Assembly: GCA_019454045.1 (NCBI GenBank)
Contig: SKCR01034781.1
Coordinates: 267,002-331,001, forward strand
DNA length: 64,000 bases
Direction: 5' to 3'
From: Zanthoxylum bungeanum
Lineage: Eukaryota; Streptophyta; Magnoliopsida; Sapindales; Rutaceae
Positions 56,743 through 64,000 of this stretch are shown one piece after another. Under the pieces are notes generated by a model. That model saw nothing but the letters and a program-made list of their open reading frames with translations, did not search any database and was not told where the DNA came from. Position 1 is the first letter of the stretch. The number at the start of each line of letters is the position of its first letter. A program made the translations under genes and the position numbers.

Positions 56743-58792
56743 TGTTGGATAATATGACCCATAGCGTCACTATTTGCACAGATCATTGTGTTGTTGTAGC
56801 AAATTAACTATGTAATAAGGAAATTGCACTCTCATCGTTTGTGATTAGATCACCATAGATATATAAATGAAGAGAGGTCCCTATGATTAGTTCCTGGACT
56901 GAGAATGATATGAGACAGTATCAGTCACCCCAAAGGTTTAATCATTAAATATCCCTAGTCGTAGTATTATCGAGACTGGACATCGATAATGCGGCGGAAT
57001 AGACTAGTATTGCACTTGTGCGCGTTGTGAGGGCACAACGGCATAGTTCTCATATATATAAGTATTGGATACTTGTGCAAGTGCGATAGGAGGTCGTGTT
57101 TCAACGATGGTCGGGACGGGAAACAGCTTCGCTCTGGATAGACCCTTCGGAATCCCATTGGTATTATGACTAGGTGTCTATGGGAGGCCGAAATCAAGGT
57201 AGGTGTGTATAGTCTTAACCTGAGACTTGCATCGCTAATACTTACGACAATCGGTAAACTTTGGTTTTGGTGGTTGGGGATCTTAACTGGTTCTGTGTTC
57301 ACCTCTTCTGGGTTTATCAGAGAATCGTAGTGTATTGGATGTGATGTCAAGACGGAAGTGTCACTCCAGTCATAATGGAGATGATGTCACGCAGGATACG
57401 GTATTAGTGCTCTTAAAGTGATGGCGCATCCAATCGTGATATTATGGCAGGTCATGAATATCCGATTATAGAGACTAGTTACCAGACATCCGATATGTGT
57501 TTCGGACGGGGCAGACACTTATCCAGCCCCAGCCCTAGCACGTGATTATCCGATACTGGGCCAATATACACAATACAATTGTATACTACGCTTGATACAG
57601 ATCTAGATATTCTTTGATGAATATGTCCGGAGAACTTGGGAAGACTTGGTGCTTTGCTAGGAGTCGACCTTGTCTCGTAAATCGGTAGAACGTAGTACTT
57701 GGTACGTACGTGATTCGGGCACTCCGACGACCGTATTTACTGCCAACTTATCCGGGGATCTCATGGGTCGCTTCCCGATAATCCACCGATGACGCACAAC
57801 TTGCACTCTTGAATAATCTGGGATTATAAATAGAGAGAGAAAATTAATCTAGGATTAATAACGGAGATATTTTATCCGGGATAAAATGTCGTCTAAAGAG
57901 AGAGAACGATTAATTCGGAATTAATCGATGTATTAATATATTCGATATATTAGACGAAATTAGATTTCGACGCGGAATTAAAATCAGATTTTAATTCGGG
58001 CAAACGAGTTAATTTAGAATTAATTCGTTAGCGACGTAAATAATAATTTCGCCAGGCGCAATTATTTATTTAAATTCGATTGAATTAACGTCGCGACGTT
58101 AGCTCGGTATTTCGGAAATATCGAACCCGAACGCGTGAGTGCACGTGGGCCCACTTTCATTTGGAAACGTGTGGGGCCCACATGACACATGTCATTGTAT
58201 GTATTATTTTATTGATAATGCATTGCATGTTGATAGTGTAGAATGCACTCAATGTTATTGCATGGAGTTTGAGTGTTTGACACTCTAAGCCATTGCATGT
58301 GTTGTGTCATAAATTTATTATTAATTTAATAAATTATGGCATAAATATAAATTGATTTTTGGTAAATCATTTTAATTAACATAACACAACTTCTTCTCTC
58401 TCAAATTTTCTCTCCTCTCTCACGCCCATTTGAGCAAAGTGTTCACTGGTTTGGAACTAGTTTGGGCGTGAGCTAAAGGGAAGCAAGAGTGGTTTCTCAT
58501 GGTGAGAAATCAAGTGCTAGCACACTTACAAGTCTTGCGAAGGTGGTAGGGAGGTTCGACCATGAGACGGGATCCATCCGACGAAGCTAGAAGCTCCGTT
58601 TCTTCACTTAATTTTCTGTTTTTGTAGGCAGTGGACTGCATGCAGTAGGCTTACATGGCAGTGCGTTTTTTGGGTTCATTTGTCTTCAAATCGACTCTAC
58701 CGATCAATGTGAGTATTCCGCTACCTCCGTTGATGTGTTCACACATAATTTCATGTCTTGATTTGATCTTGGGACCTTAGAATAAACCAACA
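56743..58792 (+). repeat. 3' LTR of element B
   Basis: 2050 bp, TGTTGGATAATATGACCCAT to ACCAACA. It differs from the 5' LTR mainly by 1-5 base insertions (for example near 56928, 56993, 57111) rather than substitutions. Confidence 0.95.
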
Positions 58793-59099
58793 TGGAGTCC
58801 ACTAGGTCGAGTCAAAGTTTAGTTCAGACAGTGTCAGAGAATGTCATGTAGAAAAAAGATTATTTAGTAAAGAATATGCATGTAATAAGTTTTAAATGTT
58901 AATTTCTAAAGTTGTAATGTATAATGAATTTTTGTATTTAGTTCGAAAATCACTATGCATTCATGTGATTGAGTTGGGCATCGGTCTCGTACATGAGTTT
59001 ATACATCAGATAAGTTTAATATTGTTAGGAAGTCAGAGGCTTAGGGGGATAGTACAGTCTGTTCTCTGCCAATAACATCTCCCGGATTGGGGATGTTAC
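58793..59099 (+). repeat. Chromovirus-like LTR, right part
   Basis: Starts with the second TSD copy TGGAG (58793-58797) and ends GGATTGGGGATGTTACA. No PBS follows, so this is a 3' or solo LTR. Confidence 0.55.
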
Positions 59100-59751
59100 A
59101 ACACACAAGCCACTCTCTCCCAAATTCTACAAGAGATTGAGAAGAAATTATTAGATTGAAAGCCTAGCATTTCCTTATTATATAGAGGATGCTTAGCTCT
59201 TTCTTCAATTGCAAATTTAATTGCAATTGAAGAATTCATGTTGGAGGGGCCTCCACCGAAAGGTGGATGGCAAGTTATTAATTTTGTTTTGTTTGATTTG
59301 TTTCGTTTTTTTGTACTTGTTTTTGTCTTTAAATAATAACATAAATACACTTTGGATTTTTATCAATTTCAAGCTTGAAACCTCCGAATTAGAAAATCTT
59401 GACAGCAGTAAAGTTGCAGATCTTTGAGTCTTCTTTCATATTAAATTACACAGGGCTGGAATTTTCGAAGTTGTACACTGTTAAAACACCATATTGAATT
59501 TCGGCCTCCAAAATGCAAATGTCAAGTCCATTTTTCTATATATGATTCAAAAATATATTTACCTACAAAAAGATAAAAATCACAATAAAATATATAAAAC
59601 ATAAATTTATATTATGCTAAATTAAGAGGATTAATGAAACTATAAATATAAAATGATTGATTTTTCTTTTATTAAATGTGCATTTTTTAGTGTTCAGCAG
59701 TTGTGAAGGTGTTATGTTTCTTTATTGTTGATTTTTCAAGGTATATATATA
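59100..59751 (-). repeat. Athila-like LTR fragment
   Basis: Minus-strand homologue of the Q LTR near 29840-30290 (ATGGACTTGACATTT, TTTTGGAGG, AACTTCGAAAATT), and at its left edge of the fragment at 5712. A TATA-like CCTCTATATAATAAGG lies near 59176-59192 on the minus strand. Open frames at 59096-59427 are shadows. Confidence 0.55.
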
Positions 59752-59939
59752 CACTACGTGAAAAAAAAATACCTATCATGATAGTTAAAAATTGTCATCT
59801 GGAGGGAGAGGTTAGATTTTGTATATGTTATCGTAGGTGCGGTCACATCATGTGACAGATAAAAAATGTCACAAACGTGACTAGTTTTACCCATTATGAA
59901 TCTTCGTTAATCTACAAAACACAACATGCTTAGTGGGAA
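59752..59939 (+). mobile_element. CACTA-type transposon end (fragment)
   Basis: CACTACGTGAAAAAAAAATA at 59752 resembles the plant CACTA/Spm terminus CACTACAAGAAAAA. Subterminal repeats follow: GTCACATCATGTGAC (near 59852) and GTCACAAACGTGAC (near 59869), which are near-palindromic. Cut at 59939 by a copia LTR. Other end not found. Confidence 0.5.
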
Positions 59940-60907
59940 CGTTGGTTTCTATAATTAGTCCCAAGGAAAGATTAAGCAATAGAAATACAATAATAATACA
60001 TGCAAAGCTTGAAGGATGGCGGAAACATACTTACAAAGCTATGTGACGAAAATGGTGATGAGGATCCTTGAGCCTCTAAGGATGAAGTTTCGGCCAAGCA
60101 AGAAGATGGAGAGAAGCTTCAAATCGTTGAGTATTCCAAGCTCCAAATGCGTTTCCCTATCACCTATTTTGTTCCTTGCTTGTGCTAGCAAAAATGGAGA
60201 ATGAGAACAACAATTTTCTGCCTTTGTATGTGCAGCTCACGGCGTGGAGCAGAGAGAAAAGGAAAGAAGAGGAGAGTGTTTCACTTTTAATTTTTTTTCC
60301 CTTTGCATGCCAAAAACCGTGAGAGACAAAGGAAATGAAAGTGATATGATATCTAATACCAAAAGAATTTTTTAATGCAAAAAATCCTTCAAAACCGTGA
60401 ATGGCTTTCCCTCCAAAATGAAATAATCATCATTTGCCATCATTACCACACTTTGAGATTAGAGACAATGTATCATCCCTCAAAGGTGGTGACTAGATAC
60501 ATCCACCATCTATTCGTATTAAGTAATGAGAGATATCGCGATGTGATTTGCAGATATCACTCGATTCAAAATACGAATGTGTCCGCAAACACTTCGGGCT
60601 CGGTTCGTTAATTCCGAATTAACGAATTTCCGTCGCGACGTGAATTAAATAATTACGCCTTGCGAAATTACTATTCAGTTCGCTAATGACTTAATTCTAA
60701 ATAATTCGTTTGCCCGAATTAAAATCCGATTTTAATTCCGCGTCGAAATCTAATTTCGTTTAATAATATATCGAATAATATTTTTATCGATTATTCCAAA
60801 TTAATCGATCTCTCTCTCTCTCCTAATAAGGCATTTTATCAAGATAAAGTTTCTCCGCACTTTATTCCAAGATTAATAGGTTCGAATCAAACGTATAGGT
60901 GTGAATC
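59940..60907 (-). repeat. Copia LTR fragment F (C/D family), cut by element C
   Basis: The minus-strand LTR end (GAAACCAACG, terminal A mutated) is at 59940; sequence follows the D LTR from 42737 to about 43650. It stops in GTGAATC at 60907 where the C LTR begins. Contains CCGTCGCGACGT at 60630. Open frames at 60016-60204 and 60375-60611 are shadows. The rest should lie beyond C, outside the window. Confidence 0.8.
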
Positions 60908-62882
60908 TGTTAGACATTATGTCCCATAGCGTCACTGTTTGTAAATGATATTGTATTATTGTACAAAATTAACTATGTGATAATGAAATTGCCTTTTGCC
61001 GTTTTGTAATATTATTACTTTGACTTATAAATGGCGAAAGTCCATATGATTAGTACCTGGACTGAGAATGATATGAGACAGTATCAGTCCCCAAAGGTTT
61101 AATCATTAAATATCCCTAGTCGTAGTATTATCGAGACTGGACATCGATAATGCGGAATAGACTAGTATTGCGCTTGTGCACGTTGTGAGGGCACGACGGC
61201 ATAGTTCTCATATATTTAAGTATTGGATACTTATGCAAGTGCGATAGGAGGTTGTGTTTTACCGATGGTACGGAAAACAGCTTCGCTCTGGATAGACCCC
61301 GCGGAATCCCATTGGTAGTATGTCTGCGTGTCTATGGGAGGGCCGCATCAGGGTAGGTGTATATGGTCTTAACCTGAGACTTACTCGCTAGTAGTACTTG
61401 CGACAATCGGTAAACTTTAGTTTTGGTGGTTGGGGACCTTAACGTTTCTGTGTACACCTCTTCTGGGTTTATCGAGAATCGTAGTGTACTGGATGTGATG
61501 TCAAGATGGAAGTATCGCTTCAGACATATGGAGGGTGATGATCACGCAGGACACAGAACTAGTTACTCTATAAAAGGTTGCAACCGTCGGGACAATATGA
61601 CAAGGTCAGGATTGTCCGATTTAAAGAGATTAGTTGCTTGATGTCCGATATATGTTTCGTACGGGGCAGACACATCTCCAGCCCCAGGCCTAGCATGTGA
61701 TCATCCGATAGGATCGATGTACGAATACTACGGTATACTACGCCTGATACAGATCTTATATTCCTATAAGAATATTTCTGGAGAATTGGGTAGGCATGGC
61801 GCTTTGCTAGAAGCCAACCTTGTCTGTGTAAATCGGTAAAGACGTAGTACGAGGTACGTACGTGTTCGGATTATCCGACGACCGTATTTACTGCCAAAAT
61901 ATCCGGAGATCTCTTGGGTCGCTTCCTGAAGATTCACCTATGATATTTGATTCGGACTTAATTAATCTTGGATTAATTGCGGAGAAACTTTATCTTGGAT
62001 AAAGTGCCTAATTTAGAGAGAACGATTAATTTGGAATTAATCGATAAAATTATTGTATTCGATATAATAATCGAAATTCGATTTCGACGCGAAATTAAAA
62101 TTAGATTTTAATTCGGGCATACGAGTTAATTTAGAATTAATTCGTAAGCGACGTAAATAATAATTTCGCTAGGAGCGATTATTTATTTAAATCCGATTTA
62201 ATTAACGTCGCGACGCAAGTTCGGTATTTCGGAAATATCGAACCCGAACGCGTGAGTGGACGTGGGCCACTTTCATTTGGGAACTGTGGGGGCCCACATG
62301 ACACTTGTCATTATATGCATTATTTTATTGATAAGGCATTGCATGTTAATAGGTACAAACACTCTAAGGCATTGCATTGTGATAGTGTGCATTACACTCA
62401 AAGGCTTTGCATGGAGTTGAGTGTTTGACACTCTAAGCCATTGCATGGTTTATGTCATAGATTTATTATTTATTTAATAAATTATAACATATATAAATTG
62501 ATTTTTGGTAAAACAAAGATCAATTAAGACTTTACACAAAATCTCTCTCTCTCTCAAATTGCCGAGAACTCCATTGACAAGGGCAAGGAAGATTTGATCT
62601 TCTATTTCTCCATTTTTGCTAGCACAAGCAAGGGATCAAAAAGAGGTGATGGTGATAGGGAAACCATCAAAGAGCTTGGAATACAAAAGCTTGGAGCTTC
62701 AAGTCTTCTTCTTCCTCTTGGCCGAATCTTCCAACACTTGGAGCTTCCACCATTTGATTCATCTTCTTCATCACATTGCTTTGTAAGTATGATTCCGCCA
62801 TGGCTTCAAGTCTTTTTATATATATTCATTTATAGTATTTCACATGCTTAATCTTTGTTTGGGACATATATAGAAACCAACA
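60908..62882 (+). repeat. 5' LTR of element C
   Basis: TGTTAGACATTATGTCCCAT to AGAAACCAACA, 1975 bp. Carries ACGTCGCGACGC (62205-62216), GGGGGCCCAC palindrome remains near 62288, and a TATA-like box at 62490-62500. The 62594-62851 open frame lies downstream of TATA in the LTR and shows no known domain. Confidence 0.92.
62490..62500 (+). promoter_or_regulatory. TATA box of C LTR
   Basis: TATATAAATTG, about 280 bp downstream of the TCGCGA palindrome and followed by a CTCTCTCTC transcript-start-like stretch at 62540. Confidence 0.55.
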
Positions 62883-62898
62883 ATGGTATCATTGAGCT
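62883..62898 (+). other. Primer binding site of element C
   Basis: ATGGTATCATTGAGCT after the LTR; Met-tRNA-like with inserted bases. Confidence 0.75.
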
Positions 62899-64000
62899 AG
62901 GTTTAAGCATGAAATACTTTAGGTTAAAATTTGACAAAATTGGTTGAAGCATGTTCTTGTGAAATTTGATGAATAAGTAAGATGCTTGCATGTTATAGAA
63001 TGATATTACATGGAATCAATTTTATGAAAAATGCATTGGATGATTTTTCCCCAAAATTTTGACCTTGGCCGAATGGTGGGTAAATTGATAAAAGCATGTT
63101 CTTGTGAAATTTGATGAATAAGTATGCTTGCATGTAGATAGATGATATTACATGGAATCAATTTTATGAAAAATGCATTGGATGATTTTTCCCCAATCTT
63201 TCACCTTGGCCGAATGGCATGAAGAAATTGATATAAGCATGTTCTTGTGAAATTTGATTAATAAGTATGCTTGCATGTGTATAACATGATGTTATATGGA
63301 ATCAATTTTATGAAAAATGCATTGGATGATTTTTCCCCTAAACTCATGCCTTGGCCGAATGTGTTGCTACTTGGAGTGGATTGGATTTTTTTGTGTTTAA
63401 GATCATTGGATGACTTAGAACGTGTAACGGAACGTAGATTAGTAATTCAATCGGATTGAAAAGCAAATCGACACAAAAAACTCACCTTGGCCGAATACAT
63501 AAGACATGTAAAGGAGTTGATTTTTGTTAAAATTAATGTTGGACATTTATTTTGAACAATACATGATTAATAAATTAAATGGGTATTTTTTTTTGAAATA
63601 TTTGGTTTAATATATTAATCTTGGTATTACACTTTAATTAATTGGACTTTAATGTTTGGAATATTAAAATTTAATTAATGGGCTTAATTGGTGAATTGGG
63701 CTTTTAATATTGTGTTTGGGCATAATGGGCTTGGTTGGACCAAGTAGATTTGGGCCAAATGGATTGGATCCAATTTGAGCCTAAATCACTCCATTAAGTC
63801 CAAATATAATATAATGGGCTTTAATAATTTAATTGGGCCTTATGGGCTTGAAATTGGTTTTATGGCACTTAAGGGTGATTCCTTATTTGGGCTTGGTAAT
63901 TGGGTGTGACCCACATTGACCAAGCCCAAGCCTTAATAAATCATTGAAAGCCCATTTGACTTGAATTAAATTAACATTGGATGTTAGTTGGGCTTTGAGA
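62899..64000 (+). other. Leader of element C with ~145-bp repeats
   Basis: Three units marked by TTGGCCGAATG at about 63065, 63208 and 63353, each with GCATTGGATGATTTTTCCCC. 63660-64000 is dense in TGGGCT/TGGGCC. No gene. Mirrors D (42700 down to 41620). Confidence 0.85.

Larger units (their letters stand above)
48838..58792 (+). mobile_element. Element B: complete copia element with ruined genes
   Basis: A 9955-bp plus-strand copia element with LTRs at 48838-50873 and 56743-58792, PBS (50874-50889), PPT (56730-56742) and a perfect 5-bp TSD. The LTRs look about 98% identical by eye, so insertion is recent, yet gag, protease, integrase and RT are full of stops and the YVDD motif is missing. 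That combination points to mobilisation in trans by a relative. Confidence 0.92.
60908..64000 (+). mobile_element. Element C: copia element running out of the window
   Basis: 5' LTR (60908-62882), PBS (62883-62898) and leader to the window end; no gag reached. Nearly identical, inverted, to D. Inserted into LTR fragment F of its own family, so the TSD should be GAATC (60903-60907). Confidence 0.88.

Noticed and set aside
62594..62851. 85-codon frame in the C LTR downstream of TATA
   Set aside because: The matching part of D (42790-43060) runs in LTR sequence without a preserved product; no domain.

Overview
This window looks like plant nuclear DNA, most likely from a dicot. It is a stack of nested and broken LTR retrotransposons; I found no host gene, tRNA, rRNA or CRISPR array. 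The evidence is Ty3/gypsy Tat/Retand and Athila protein remnants, Ty1/copia gag, integrase, RT and RNase H remnants, tRNA-type primer binding sites (PBS), polypurine tracts (PPT), long LTRs and 5-bp target-site duplications (TSD). The density of nesting suggests pericentromeric or other heterochromatic repeat DNA (inference).

Layout, left half. 1-5041: 3' end of a plus-strand Tat/Retand element (pol remnant, 63-bp tandem array, PPT, truncated LTR). 5042-6430: old Athila-like LTR fragment and AT-rich DNA. 6431-13133: complete minus-strand Athila-like non-autonomous element 'P' with TSD ATGGG. 13139-14740: unassigned, probably copia LTR. 14741-24118: minus-strand copia element 'K' with two 2.15-kb LTRs and a damaged gag-pol, joined at 24118/24119 to the RT of a minus-strand autonomous-type Athila element 'R' (24119-28740). 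28741-29749: chromovirus-like LTR fragment. 29750-34196: plus-strand Athila-like element 'Q', a relative of P.

Layout, right half. 34197-34795: start of a foreign copia LTR. 34796-41296: plus-strand copia element 'A' with an internal duplication. 41297-44676: minus-strand copia element 'D' of a related family, joined tail-to-tail to A. 44677-48074: minus-strand Tat element 'T' (leader and 5' LTR). 48075-48837 and 58793-59099: chromovirus-like LTR sequence, split by complete copia element 'B' (48838-58792, TSD TGGAG). 59100-59751: Athila-like LTR fragment. 59752-59939: CACTA transposon end. 59940-60907: copia LTR fragment 'F', cut by element 'C' (60908 to window end), a near-identical inverted copy of D.

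The protein genes belong to the elements (gag, protease, integrase, RT/RNase H), and every long one is broken. P, Q and B have the structure of elements that would depend on proteins supplied in trans. The most interesting signals are in non-coding parts: covarying hairpins at 48152-48437, a structured copia leader at 20465-20765, a ~95-bp module shared by copia and gypsy elements, palindromes and G-boxes in LTR promoters, and a preserved 72-codon frame in P and Q.
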